This document shows, piece after piece, positions 24,248-32,067 of a stretch of DNA of 38,571 nt. Below the pieces are notes generated by a model that was not told the DNA's origin, made no database searches, and worked only from the letters and a program-made list of their open reading frames with translations. The stretch covers positions 1-38,571 of the forward strand of contig JBHEMU010000051.1 of NCBI GenBank assembly GCA_046262415.1, in the 5' to 3' direction. Both the position numbers and the translations under genes were made by a program. Each line of letters opens with the position of its first letter. Position 1 is the stretch's first letter. The DNA comes from JACDAS01 sp046262415 (GTDB lineage: Bacteria; Actinomycetota; Thermoleophilia; Gaiellales; Gaiellaceae).

Positions 24248-25300
24248 TCATTTGGCGGTCTTACAGCCCTCGAGCGTCGAGAGCTTCCCGCAGAAGACGA
24301 GTTCTATGGTGCCCTGATTGTCCGTGATGTCGGGGTCGGCGGGACCGCCGCCGTAGAGCGCCCAGCTCTGGTACATCCTGAGTTCGCTGAAGTCCGTCGT
24401 CACGTTGGCCTTCCTGCCAACCTGGACGGACAACGTCCGCCGGCCGCGGGGAGGGAGATTGGGCACGTCACAGCCGATCGAAATCTCGCCCTTGGGGTTA
24501 TGGAAGGTATTGCGCGTCGGTTCCGTGACGCCCGGCCCGCCCTTGCAGTCGCTCACGTTTCGGACGACCAGAAGTTCCGCCGTCACGCGCAGCGTCAGCC
24601 TCCCGTTGGCGAGACCGGACGGACCCTTGTTCGCAAACGTGAGGGTGCCCGCTGCAGTGATGGCCTGCGCTCCGCCGGGCACCTTCTGGTAGACAGCCTT
24701 GGGCTTCGGATCGAAGCCGAGGTCGGCGACGAAGGCGCCGTAGAGCGCGAACTGGACTGCGAGGCGCGTCGGATCGTGGAGGAAGTCCTTCCCGCCGGCG
24801 TTGCAGCGCTTCATCGGCGGCGGCAGTGCGCGCCGGTGCACCCGGATGTCGATTTCGTTGTCGCCGAACCGGAACGCCTGGCGCACCTTCTTCTCGTCCA
24901 GCGTCGCGGTGAAGTTCGTTGCGGTCAGCCGACGGTGCAGGAGCAGGCGGCCGTTCACCTTGACCTCGGCCCAGTCGATCGGGTTGGGAAAGCTGCCGAA
25001 CAGCGCGTTGAGCTGGAATGTCACGTCCCCGGGCGGCCCCGGAATCGTGATCGTCCGGCTGAACGTGGCGGTCTGCTCGCCGTGCGGGCAGGTCTTCGGC
25101 CAGATTGCGGCGATCGTGTCCGGAAAACGCGTGTCGGGGACGAACTGCCGCACACGACCCCAGTGGGCGTTCGCATTGACGCGGAAGTTGCCGCCGTTCT
25201 CCGTCACGTACGGCGGGAGCTTGCGCGTCTCCGCCGCGGCCGCGCCGAGGAGCGCGAGCCCGACGAATCCCGCCGCCGCTGCCGCACACAGGCGAGGCAC
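24248..25300 (-). CDS. Exported protein of unknown function
   Basis: 350 residues from a GTG, which opens straight into a signal peptide (VPRLCAAAAAGFVGLALLGA, cleavage after AAA). The longer open frame upstream is discarded because it runs over the tRNA-Glu gene. The mature protein is beta-rich: residues 60-210 look like a galactose-binding or jelly-roll fold (TITIPGPPGDVTFQLNALFG, WAEVKVNGRLLLHRRLTATN, DNEIDIRVHRR), and 210-350 another beta sandwich (LTFANKGPSGLANGRLTLRV). Cys residues are spaced like disulphide partners. No enzyme motif is seen. Confidence 0.78.
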   Translation of the reverse strand: MPRLCAAAAAGFVGLALLGAAAAETRKLPPYVTENGGNFRVNANAHWGRVRQFVPDTRFPDTIAAIWPKTCPHGEQTATFSRTITIPGPPGDVTFQLNALFGSFPNPIDWAEVKVNGRLLLHRRLTATNFTATLDEKKVRQAFRFGDNEIDIRVHRRALPPPMKRCNAGGKDFLHDPTRLAVQFALYGAFVADLGFDPKPKAVYQKVPGGAQAITAAGTLTFANKGPSGLANGRLTLRVTAELLVVRNVSDCKGGPGVTEPTRNTFHNPKGEISIGCDVPNLPPRGRRTLSVQVGRKANVTTDFSELRMYQSWALYGGGPADPDITDNQGTIELVFCGKLSTLEGCKTAK

Positions 25301-25381
25301 CGCCTGAGCATAGTCTTGTGAGACCGGGCTGGCAATCGAACCGCCCGCTGAGCGGCGCGGCGCTGCGCTGAATGGGCGATT

Positions 25382-25454
25382 TGCCCCCAGCGGGATTCGA
25401 ACCCGCGCTACCACCTTGAAAGGGTGGCGACCTGGGCCGCTAGTCGATGGGGGC
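25382..25454 (-). tRNA. tRNA-Glu (anticodon UUC)
   Basis: 73 bases: acceptor GCCCCCA/TGGGGGC, anticodon stem CCACC/GGTGG around CTTTCAA, T arm GCGGGTTCGAATCCCGC, discriminator A. CCA is not encoded. It is divergent from tRNA-Lys, with 44 bases between their 5' ends. Confidence 0.96.
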
Positions 25455-25483
25455 GGCGCGCGAAGGGTACCGAGTGCGCCTCC

Positions 25484-25489
25484 TATACT
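25484..25489 (+). promoter_or_regulatory. -10 element of the tRNA-Lys gene
   Basis: TATACT matches the -10 consensus at five of six bases and lies nine bases ahead of the mature 5' end. No clear -35 is seen. Confidence 0.55.
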
Positions 25490-25498
25490 CGAACGCAG

Positions 25499-25571
25499 GG
25501 GCCGTTAGCTCAGCTGGTAGAGCAGGGGACTTTTAATCCCAAGGTCGCTGGTTCGAGTCCAGCACGGCCCA
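25499..25571 (+). tRNA. tRNA-Lys (anticodon UUU)
   Basis: 73 bases: acceptor GGGCCGT/ACGGCCC, D arm GCTCAGCTGGTAGAGC, anticodon loop CTTTTAA, T arm GCTGGTTCGAGTCCAGC, discriminator A. The outer pair of the anticodon stem (GGGGA/TCCCA) is a G-A mismatch. E. coli tRNA-Lys also has a weak pair there. CCA is not encoded. Confidence 0.95.
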
Positions 25572-25580
25572 AAGAAGAAA

Positions 25581-25600
25581 AGCCCCGCTCACGCGGGGCT
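25581..25600 (-). terminator. Intrinsic terminator of the leftward 25609 gene
   Basis: AGCCCCGC/GCGGGGCT stem of eight pairs with a four-base loop. Read leftward it is followed by TTTTCTTCTTT, a proper T tract, so it ends the leftward gene. Read rightward it also follows tRNA-Lys by nine bases and may help to end that transcript. Confidence 0.85.
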
Positions 25601-25608
25601 CGAAGGCC

Positions 25609-25968
25609 TCAGGCGGCGTCGTCGCCGAGCGTCGAGGGGTCGCTCGTCGCAGATGCCCGTCCGGGGCGGTCCGCCATCACCTCGTTGCTCTCTTCGCGGC
25701 GCTCCTCCACGGACGTGCCCTCCTGCGGGGCGCCTGCCGGCCCGGACATCGTCGTCTCGCCCTCGCGCGTGAGGTCGCGGGGGTCCGCGTGGCGGTACTC
25801 GTCGGAGCCGACGCCGCCGCGGGGATCGCCCTCCACATCGAGCGCGTGTGGGTCCCCCTGCTGCTTGCTCGCCCGCGGCCCATCCTCGTCCGCCGCCCAC
25901 GGCCCTTGCCTGCCCGTGCCCTCGCCCAGCTCGTCGCGCTGGTCGTCCACGTCCCTACGTTCTCTCAC
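25609..25968 (-). CDS. Hydrophilic, probably disordered small protein
   Basis: 119 residues, GTG start, no Cys and almost no hydrophobic residues; Asp, Glu, Gly and Arg make up most of it. No domain is recognised. GC-rich third codon positions and the intrinsic terminator directly behind it argue for a real gene. Such sequences are typical of desiccation- or stress-related disordered proteins, but that is only a guess. A second in-frame GTG lies five codons in. It is divergent from the DUF1801 gene, 56 bp apart. Confidence 0.6.
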   Translation of the reverse strand: MRERRDVDDQRDELGEGTGRQGPWAADEDGPRASKQQGDPHALDVEGDPRGGVGSDEYRHADPRDLTREGETTMSGPAGAPQEGTSVEERREESNEVMADRPGRASATSDPSTLGDDAA

Positions 25969-26024
25969 GGGCAGGTTCCCGAAACCCGGCGGGCTCTCGA
26001 GCGACGTGGTATGAGAGGGATGTC

Positions 26025-26420
26025 GTGAAGAAGAGCGCTCCGCAGAATCCCGGGTCGCCGTCGGAGCTGATCGACGCGAGGATCAGGGAGCTGGGCGACT
26101 GGCGGGGCGAGACGCTCTCCCGGCTCCGCGCGCTCATCAAGGAAGCCGATCCCGAGGTGGTCGAGGAGTGGAAGTGGAGAGGGACGCCCGTGTGGTCCCA
26201 CGCCGGGATCATCTGCACGGGCGAGACGTACAAGAGCGTAGTGAAGATGACCTTCGCCAAGGGTGCGACGCTGCAAGATCCTTCCGGCCTGTTCAACTCG
26301 AGCCTGGAAGGCAATGTCAGGCGCGCGATCGATCTTCACGAAGGAGACGAGATCGACGAGAACGCGCTCAAGGCTCTCGTTCGCTCCGCCGTCGCCCTGA
26401 ATACATCGAGCAGCGCCTAG
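26025..26420 (+). CDS. DUF1801 domain protein
   Basis: 131 residues. The DUF1801 core is visible: a helix (DARIRELGDWRGETLSRLRAL), then EEWKWRGTPVWSH, ICTGETYKSVVKMTFAKGA and a late helix INENALKAL-type segment. This fold is related to iron-chaperone-like YdhG proteins and its function is unknown. The GTG start (26025) is chosen for the GAGAGGG at 26013-26019 and because an ATG four bases earlier runs into a stop. Confidence 0.85.
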   Translation: MKKSAPQNPGSPSELIDARIRELGDWRGETLSRLRALIKEADPEVVEEWKWRGTPVWSHAGIICTGETYKSVVKMTFAKGATLQDPSGLFNSSLEGNVRRAIDLHEGDEIDENALKALVRSAVALNTSSSA

Positions 26421-26480
26421 ACGTCTGCGTCCCGACGCGGCATGCGGCTGCTGAGCCGGCGAGCGCCGGCCCGGCAAGAC

Positions 26481-26882
26481 TCAGGGCGATCGCAGCGCCT
26501 CGATCGTGGCCGTGGGGACGATCCCCTCCACTCGGCGCGCCAGCTCCGCGTCCAGGGTCACGAAGGCGTCTGCCTGCAGCTGCGTGAGCGCGACGTACTC
26601 GGCGTCGTAGGTCTCGGGCCAGCCCAGCTGCTCCGCGACCTGCCAGGCCCGGCGCCGCACCACCGCGTCGCCGAGAAGGCGGATCGACATGGCCCAGATG
26701 CGGGTGAGCCGGTCGAGTGCGACTTCCGGCGCGATCTCGCCTGCGTGCACGGCCTCGTGCAGGCTCGACAGCGTCTGCGAGCGCAGGAGCGTCGGGGCGA
26801 GAAGCTCGTGCTCGGCCCGGACGTCGATCCGCTCGCCCGCCAGGTGGAGGACCACGCCGCAGTCGACGACGAATCTGGTCAC
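26481..26882 (-). CDS. Solitary PIN-domain protein with an altered active site
   Basis: 133 residues from a GTG. It shares with the VapC-like toxin at 23639 the opening VVD, the LHE.....GEI helix and the segment AEQLGW..TYDAEY.AL.QL....VTLDA. D7, D93 and D111 are kept. At the position of the usual second acid (SEA in the other copy) this protein reads SQT, with Q36 in place of Glu. No antitoxin gene is present: the 135 bases to the divergent hydrolase are too short for one. It may be an inactive or differently regulated member of a subfamily. Confidence 0.8.
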   Translation of the reverse strand: MTRFVVDCGVVLHLAGERIDVRAEHELLAPTLLRSQTLSSLHEAVHAGEIAPEVALDRLTRIWAMSIRLLGDAVVRRRAWQVAEQLGWPETYDAEYVALTQLQADAFVTLDAELARRVEGIVPTATIEALRSP

Positions 26883-26964
26883 GTGGCGCTCCACGCTACC
26901 GTCATGCTGTCCGCGACCTGAGGGATGCCGGCAGCGCGCCCGGCATGCGTCGCGTCGATGCAGT

Positions 26965-26982
26965 AGCGTCGCGAACGACGCT
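26965..26982. promoter_or_regulatory. Inverted repeat between the PIN and hydrolase genes
   Basis: AGCGTCG and CGACGCT form a perfect 7-bp stem around CGAA, in the divergent region 36 bases ahead of the hydrolase ATG. It could be an operator or a small hairpin. Confidence 0.35.
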
Positions 26983-27017
26983 CGTGGTACTTCGCCCACT
27001 CGAGAGCAAGGGGCCGC

Positions 27018-27593
27018 ATGGCTGAGGTGTTGCTGTTCCATCACGCTCAGGGCCAGACGGCTGGGTTCCTCGCCTTCGCCGACGACCTGCGACGAGCCGG
27101 GCATACCGTGCGCACGCCGGACCTGTACGACGGCCACACGTTCGAGAACCTGGACGACGGTGTGGCCCACGCCCGTCAGGCCGGCTTCGGCACCCTGCTC
27201 GAGCGTGGCGTGCGCGCCGCCGACGAGCTGCCCGGCGAGCTCGTGTATGCCGGCTTCTCGCTCGGGGTGATGCCGGCGCAGCAGCTGGCGCAGACGCGCG
27301 CGGGCGCGCGCGGGGCGCTGCTGTTCCACGCCTGCCTGCCGACCTCGGAGTTCGGGTCTGCCTGGCCGCCGGACGTGCCCGTGCAGGTCCACGCCATGGA
27401 GGCGGACCCGTTCTTCGTGGACGACGGGGACATCGACGCCGCCCGCGCGCTCGTCGATTCGGCCGAGCACGCGGAGCTGTTCCTCTACCCCGGCGATCAG
27501 CACCTGTTCGCCGACAGCAGCCTGCCGTCCTACGACGCGGACGCCGCCGCACTGCTCAGGGAGCGCGTGCTCGACTTCCTCGCAAGCCGCTGA
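27018..27593 (+). CDS. Dienelactone hydrolase family protein
   Basis: 191 residues, an alpha/beta hydrolase. The nucleophile elbow GFSLG places S81 as nucleophile; classical dienelactone hydrolases use Cys here, so this is a Ser variant. The acid is probably D130 (MEADPFF) or D136 and the base H162 (PGDQHLF). Strands VLLFHHAQG and AGHTVRTPDLYDG match the family opening. The substrate is unknown; relatives hydrolyse small esters and lactones. ATG start without a strong Shine-Dalgarno. Confidence 0.87.
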   Translation: MAEVLLFHHAQGQTAGFLAFADDLRRAGHTVRTPDLYDGHTFENLDDGVAHARQAGFGTLLERGVRAADELPGELVYAGFSLGVMPAQQLAQTRAGARGALLFHACLPTSEFGSAWPPDVPVQVHAMEADPFFVDDGDIDAARALVDSAEHAELFLYPGDQHLFADSSLPSYDADAAALLRERVLDFLASR

Positions 27594-27709
27594 CGAGCAG
27601 GGTGCGCCGCTCACCCGCGGCGGGGCGGTTCCGGGGTAGGCCGGACGAGTCGGAAAGATGGGCCGACCGGCCTATGGCGGGCCGGAGTGCGTGTAACGAG
27701 ACTCGAAGC

Positions 27710-28105
27710 GTGACCACCGCGCGACCAACCGTGCTGCTCGTGGACGACAACGACGCCTTCCGGGAGTCGCTGCGCGAGCACCTCCTGGACGACGGCCGGG
27801 TCGAGGTCGTCGGCGAGGCTCGTAACGGCGAGGCCGCGCTCGGCCGCATCCTCGCGCTACGGCCGCAGTTCGTCTCCCTCGACCTGGACATGCCGGTGAT
27901 GAACGGTTTCGAGACGGCCGCGGCGATCCGTGACCACCACCCCGACGTCACGGTGATCGTGGTCAGCGGCTCCTCGGTGGCGAAGGACCGGGACCAGCTG
28001 GAGGCGCTCGGCGTGGCCGGGTTGCTCTCGAAGCAGCGGGCGTTCGCCGACCTCGTCGACGAGATCCTCGGCCTGCGCCCACCGGCGCCGGCCCCCCAAG
28101 GCTGA
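27710..28105 (+). CDS. Stand-alone receiver-domain response regulator
   Basis: 131 residues, a single CheY-like domain with no output domain. The acidic pocket D12-D13, phosphoacceptor D58 (SLDLDMPVMNG), S86 and K108 (LLSKQ) are all present. The GTG start begins right before the first strand. No histidine kinase is nearby, so the partner is unknown. Such single-domain regulators act through protein contacts. Confidence 0.88.
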   Translation: MTTARPTVLLVDDNDAFRESLREHLLDDGRVEVVGEARNGEAALGRILALRPQFVSLDLDMPVMNGFETAAAIRDHHPDVTVIVVSGSSVAKDRDQLEALGVAGLLSKQRAFADLVDEILGLRPPAPAPQG

Positions 28106-28164
28106 ACGTCGGCCGGTTACGAACCTGGGCCTTCCCCGCGCACGTCCGGCGGGAGACTCCGGGC

Positions 28165-28170
28165 TACACT
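28165..28170 (+). promoter_or_regulatory. -10 element just ahead of the 28179 gene
   Basis: TACACT ends eight bases before the ATG. Transcription would start at or next to the ATG, implying leaderless translation. This agrees with the lack of a Shine-Dalgarno there. No clear -35. Confidence 0.4.
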
Positions 28171-28178
28171 CGCGGGCG

Positions 28179-29375
28179 ATGAAGCGGCGCCATCCAGGCT
28201 CCTCGCGAGCGAGGGCGATCGCGCTCGGCTGCCTGATCGCTCTCGGCGCCGGCGCCACCGCCCCCATCCTCCTGCTTCGCTCCGGGGAGGGGCTGCAGCC
28301 GGCCGCGGCGGCCTCGCCGCACCCCGTCGCAGGGGGGTTCGAGCCCGATCGGACGCGACTCGAAGACTGCGGCCCCGACCAGGCCTGCCTGGAGCAGGCC
28401 TTCGGCAACCTCGCCTTCCGCCGGGGCCCGTCGGCGGCCCTGAGGACGTTCGACGCGAAGATGGGCTCCGACGCGGCGGTCGAGTCCGGTTGCCACCGGA
28501 TCGCCCATCTGATCGGCTCCGCGGCCCTCGCCCGCTACCGCGGGGACGTCGGCCGTGCGTTCTCCGAGGGCTCGGCGTCGTGCTGGTCCGGCTACTACCA
28601 CGGGATCCTCGAGCGCGCCTTCGCGGGGGCGTCGGGCGAGTCGCAGGTGATCGCGACGGCGCGACGGCTCTGCGCCGGCCGCGACGTCCGCCGGACGGAG
28701 TGGCTCGCCTACCAATGCGTGCACGGGCTCGGTCACGGCCTGATGCTGCGGAGCGCCTACGCCCTCCCGTTCTCGCTTCGCGTCTGCGACCGGCTCCCCA
28801 CTGCCTGGGACCGCAGCTCGTGCAGCGGCGGCGTCTTCATGGAGAACATCAACGGCGCCGAGAAGACCGCCTACGGCTTCAAGTCGCGCTGGCTTCGCGA
28901 CGGCGACCTCGTCTACCCCTGCAACGCCGTCCAGGAGCGGCACAAGCTCTACTGCTACCTGATGGTGACCTCGCGGATCCTGCAGGCGCACGGGTACGAC
29001 TGGCGAGCGGCCGCGCGAATCTGCGCGGGGGTCGAACGCGGCTGGGTGGCGACGTGCTTCCAGTCGCTCGGACGCGACGCGTCGGGCTTCTCGCGGCAGG
29101 ATCCGTCCCGCATCCTCACGCTCTGCGCTCACGCGGGCGCGAGGGCCTCGGACTGCCTCTACGGCGCCGCCCGGGACGTGACCTCGAACGACGCGAACGG
29201 CGATCGGGCGGCGAGGCTCTGCGAGCGCGCGCCCGTCGAGTCCCGCCTCGACTGCTTCTCCGGGATCGGCACGATCCTCGGATCGCTCGTCGGAACGACC
29301 GAGGCTCGCCGCGCAGCCTGCGCCAGGCTCACGCGCGTCTACCTGCGCACGTGCGTGCGCGGGGCCGGCGGCTGA
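28179..29375 (+). CDS. Exported Cys/His-rich protein of an uncharacterised family
   Basis: 398 residues. An N-terminal signal or anchor helix (11-33) is followed by a secreted domain with many regularly placed Cys and His. Visible motifs are CHRIAH (105-110), CWSGYYHG (135-142), CVHGLGHG (180-187), CSGGVFMEN (215-223) and YCYLMVTSRIL near 258. The second half repeats a C....A..C pattern (CAGVERGWVATCF and later pairs). I recall similar CHxxxH/HGxGHG proteins annotated only as hypothetical in other bacteria and archaea. The His spacing suggests metal binding, and the Cys number suggests disulphides. Function is unknown. It precedes the YpfJ-PrsW-3D run. Confidence 0.82.
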   Translation: MKRRHPGSSRARAIALGCLIALGAGATAPILLLRSGEGLQPAAAASPHPVAGGFEPDRTRLEDCGPDQACLEQAFGNLAFRRGPSAALRTFDAKMGSDAAVESGCHRIAHLIGSAALARYRGDVGRAFSEGSASCWSGYYHGILERAFAGASGESQVIATARRLCAGRDVRRTEWLAYQCVHGLGHGLMLRSAYALPFSLRVCDRLPTAWDRSSCSGGVFMENINGAEKTAYGFKSRWLRDGDLVYPCNAVQERHKLYCYLMVTSRILQAHGYDWRAAARICAGVERGWVATCFQSLGRDASGFSRQDPSRILTLCAHAGARASDCLYGAARDVTSNDANGDRAARLCERAPVESRLDCFSGIGTILGSLVGTTEARRAACARLTRVYLRTCVRGAGG

Positions 29376-29499
29376 CGGGGGACGGAGGCCGACGGCTCTG
29401 CGGAGCCGACCGGACCTACCTGGGCGAAATCCGCTGCGGTTGGTGTTACATTCTGCCGGGCATTCACATCGAGCAGGCTGGGGAAGGGGTCGAAAGACC

Positions 29500-30393
29500 A
29501 TGAGGAAGAGACTGAACCGCAGGAGGGCGGCCCTCCTGGTCGGACTGGCGGCTGCGGCGCTCGCGCTTGCAGGCTGCGGCGGGAACGAGAGCTCGCAGGA
29601 GCAGGCCTTCGAGTCGGTCACGCCCGCGCAGCAGGCGACGGGCCAGCAGGCGCAGAACGGACCGGCCGCGGACGACCCGAACGTGATGCGTCCGAACGCG
29701 ACGCCGAACGCCACCGGCCAGTCGGCGCTCGACCTGCTGCCCGCCGTGCCGGAGGCCTTCCCGTCGCCGCGGCCGAACGTCGTCGGCTCAGGCGACGTCG
29801 GCGTGGACGTGTTCATGTCCCGGATGGCGAAGGACGCCTCGAACGTCTGGGAGCAGGCGTTCCGCGAGTCCGGCCTGCGCTACGTGCCCGCGAAGGTCGC
29901 CGTGATCAAGCCCGGGCAGCGCGTGCGGACGCTCTGCGGAAACCAGATCGTCACCTCGAGCTTCGCGGGTGGCCCGTTCTACTGCTCGGCGGACTCGACG
30001 ATCTTCCTGCCCGTCGTCCTGATGGACAAGCTGATCTACCAGAAGTACGGCGACTTCTCCGTCGCCTACGCCGTCGCCCACGAATGGGCGCATCGCATCC
30101 AGGACCTGCTCGGCCTCCTCAACGCTCGCAACCAGGGTCAGCTGCTGACGATCCAGATCGAGACGCAGGCCGACTGCTTCGCCGGCATCTGGGCCCGCAC
30201 GGCCTACCGCCGGGGGCTGCTCGAGAAGGGCGACATCCAGGAGGCGATCAAGGTCGCCGACCTGATCGGCGACGCGGACGGCACCCCCGACACCGATCCG
30301 CGCGCCCACGGGCGCTCGGGCCTCCGGTCCGCCTGGTTTCTGACGGGGTACCAGTCGGGTAAGGCCGGGGACTGCAAGACCTACACCGGGTAA
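29500..30393 (+). CDS. YpfJ-like neutral zinc metallopeptidase, lipoprotein
   Basis: 297 residues from the ATG; a longer open frame upstream is not used because this ATG starts the signal peptide (MRKRLNRRRAALLVG) and GGGAAGGGG lies ahead. The lipobox LALAGC places lipidation at C26. Residues 30-80 are a Gln/Asn/Pro linker. The peptidase domain has the zinc motif HEWAH (H194, H198) with E195, and QADCFAG about 30 residues on supplies the third ligand region. The family is the uncharacterised neutral zinc metallopeptidases. It lies 26 bases upstream of prsW. Confidence 0.88.
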   Translation: MRKRLNRRRAALLVGLAAAALALAGCGGNESSQEQAFESVTPAQQATGQQAQNGPAADDPNVMRPNATPNATGQSALDLLPAVPEAFPSPRPNVVGSGDVGVDVFMSRMAKDASNVWEQAFRESGLRYVPAKVAVIKPGQRVRTLCGNQIVTSSFAGGPFYCSADSTIFLPVVLMDKLIYQKYGDFSVAYAVAHEWAHRIQDLLGLLNARNQGQLLTIQIETQADCFAGIWARTAYRRGLLEKGDIQEAIKVADLIGDADGTPDTDPRAHGRSGLRSAWFLTGYQSGKAGDCKTYTG

Positions 30394-30419
30394 ACGGCGA
30401 CGAAGGAGGTCGGTAGCTG

Positions 30420-32057
30420 ATGGAACCTGGGAGCTTCTGGACCGCGCTCGTCTGGGCGATCGTGCCGATGCTGCTCCTGCTCACGGCGATCTGGTGGATC
30501 GACCGCTACGAGAAGGAGCCCCTGCGGCTGCTCGGCCTCGCGCTCGTCTTCGGCGGCCTGCTCGCTCCCCTGATCGCCTACGCGCTCGAGCGGGCGTTCG
30601 ACATCGCCACCAGCCTCGCCTCGCAGCAGATCGTCCCGGAGAGCGAGCTCGGCGTCGGGACGCCGCTGGTGGAGGAGATCGTCAGGGGATTGGCCGTCCT
30701 GGCCGTGTTCCTGTTAGTGCGGTTCGAGATCGACGACCTCCTCGACGGCCTCGTCTACGGCGGGATCGTCGGCGCCGGTTTCGGGGCGGCGGCGAACTTC
30801 GTCGGCATCTGGAAGACGCCCTCCCTCGGCGCGGACACCGATACGTCGCTCTTCACCTCCCTGATCAGCCAGCTGAACCACGTCTTCTACGGCGCGCTGA
30901 TCGGCCTCGCGCTCGCCGCCGTCCGGCGGCGCGAGCTGCCGGTCCTGCTCGGGGCGCTCGCCGTCGGGATCGGGCTCGCCTTTTTCTTCCACGTGCTGCA
31001 CGACTACATTCCGTGGTGGACGGCGACGGACAGCACGAACCTCGAGAGCGGCTGGGCCAGCCGCGTCCTGACGCAGGTGCCGAACTACCTCGGGCTCGTC
31101 GCGCTGGGGGCGATCGCGCTGTGGACGATCGGCCGGCAGAAGCTGATCGTGGGACGGAATCTCGAGGGCGAGGTCAAGTCCGGAGTCGTGACCCAGGGCG
31201 ACTACGCGAACGTGACGAACTCCTTCCGCCGCTCGTACACGATGTGGAACGCGCTCCTGCGGGGCGGGGACCGCGAGTTCGGCCTGCGGCGGCGACTCTA
31301 CGCGGCCGAGGTCGAGCTCGCCTTCCGCAAGTTCCACCGCTCGGAGGACAAGGGCGACTCGCGCCTCTACCTGGAGGAGGACGACTACCGGGAGCAGATC
31401 AAGGACCTCCGCAAGACCCTCGTCCAGGTCAGCCCCGCGTACGAGGCCGAGGGCAAGCGCGGCGCGCCGAAGCCTCCCAGCAACACGGTCGTCGCCGGAC
31501 TCGGCGGCCTGACCGTCTTCGCCGCCCTCGTGATCGCGGGCGTGCTGCTCTGGCTGCTCGCCCTCAGGCCCGACCGGCAGCCGACGTCCACCGAGGGGTT
31601 TGCGCTCACGGCGACGGCGTTCCGGCCGGTGGCGGCACCACCGGAGCGGACTCCGGCCGGCGCGGCGCTCGCCGGCATGCGGCTGGCCGCGCCGGCCGCC
31701 TCGGCCGCCGCCAGCGTCAACGTCGCCATGTGCAGCGACTTCACCGCACAGGTGCGCTGCGTCGGCCCGTACCGCCTGTCGCGGACCGGCTTCACGATTC
31801 CGCGGGCGCGGCCGGGCGCGGCCATGGTCGCCAGCTTCAAAGAAATTCCCCGGGGGGCGACGTTCGACTTCCAGTTCTTCAACCTGGGGACGAAGCAGCC
31901 CGTCTCGAATACGTTCCGCTACAAGGTGACCTCGCCGAGCGGCCGGGTGGGCATCCGCCTGCGCGGGCCGTTCCCGAAGGCACGGTTCTTCATCCTCTTC
32001 AAGTACAACGGGCGGGTCGTCAACTTCAACCCGCCGCTCGTGCTGAACTTCGTCTGA
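30420..32057 (+). CDS. prsW: PrsW-family intramembrane metalloprotease with C-terminal extension
   Basis: 545 residues. The first 245 contain the PrsW membrane core: E85-E86 (LVEEIVRG), D109 in DDLLDGLVYG, H154 in LNHVFYGALIG and H191/H194 in FFHVLHD, the presumed zinc and catalytic residues. PrsW cuts anti-sigma factors in the membrane in Bacillus. After a cytosolic stretch (250-350) there is one more helix near 360-385 and then an exported beta domain (430-545). This extra part is not in the Bacillus enzyme and could sense envelope signals. ATG start; GAAGGAGG lies upstream. No sigma/anti-sigma pair is seen in the window. Confidence 0.86.
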   Translation: MEPGSFWTALVWAIVPMLLLLTAIWWIDRYEKEPLRLLGLALVFGGLLAPLIAYALERAFDIATSLASQQIVPESELGVGTPLVEEIVRGLAVLAVFLLVRFEIDDLLDGLVYGGIVGAGFGAAANFVGIWKTPSLGADTDTSLFTSLISQLNHVFYGALIGLALAAVRRRELPVLLGALAVGIGLAFFFHVLHDYIPWWTATDSTNLESGWASRVLTQVPNYLGLVALGAIALWTIGRQKLIVGRNLEGEVKSGVVTQGDYANVTNSFRRSYTMWNALLRGGDREFGLRRRLYAAEVELAFRKFHRSEDKGDSRLYLEEDDYREQIKDLRKTLVQVSPAYEAEGKRGAPKPPSNTVVAGLGGLTVFAALVIAGVLLWLLALRPDRQPTSTEGFALTATAFRPVAAPPERTPAGAALAGMRLAAPAASAAASVNVAMCSDFTAQVRCVGPYRLSRTGFTIPRARPGAAMVASFKEIPRGATFDFQFFNLGTKQPVSNTFRYKVTSPSGRVGIRLRGPFPKARFFILFKYNGRVVNFNPPLVLNFV

Positions 32058-32067
32058 GCCGGGGCGG

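Noticed and set aside
25301..25414. Upstream extension of the 24248-25300 secreted protein
   Set aside because: It would read through the tRNA-Glu gene and place the signal peptide 38 residues into the protein.
26883..27614. N-terminal extension of the solitary PIN protein to 377 residues
   Set aside because: The extension is antisense to the dienelactone hydrolase, and the PIN fold begins exactly at the GTG at 26882.
28164..29816. Minus-strand frame of 550 codons
   Set aside because: Antisense to the Cys/His-rich protein and to the lipoprotein peptidase; no recognisable domain.
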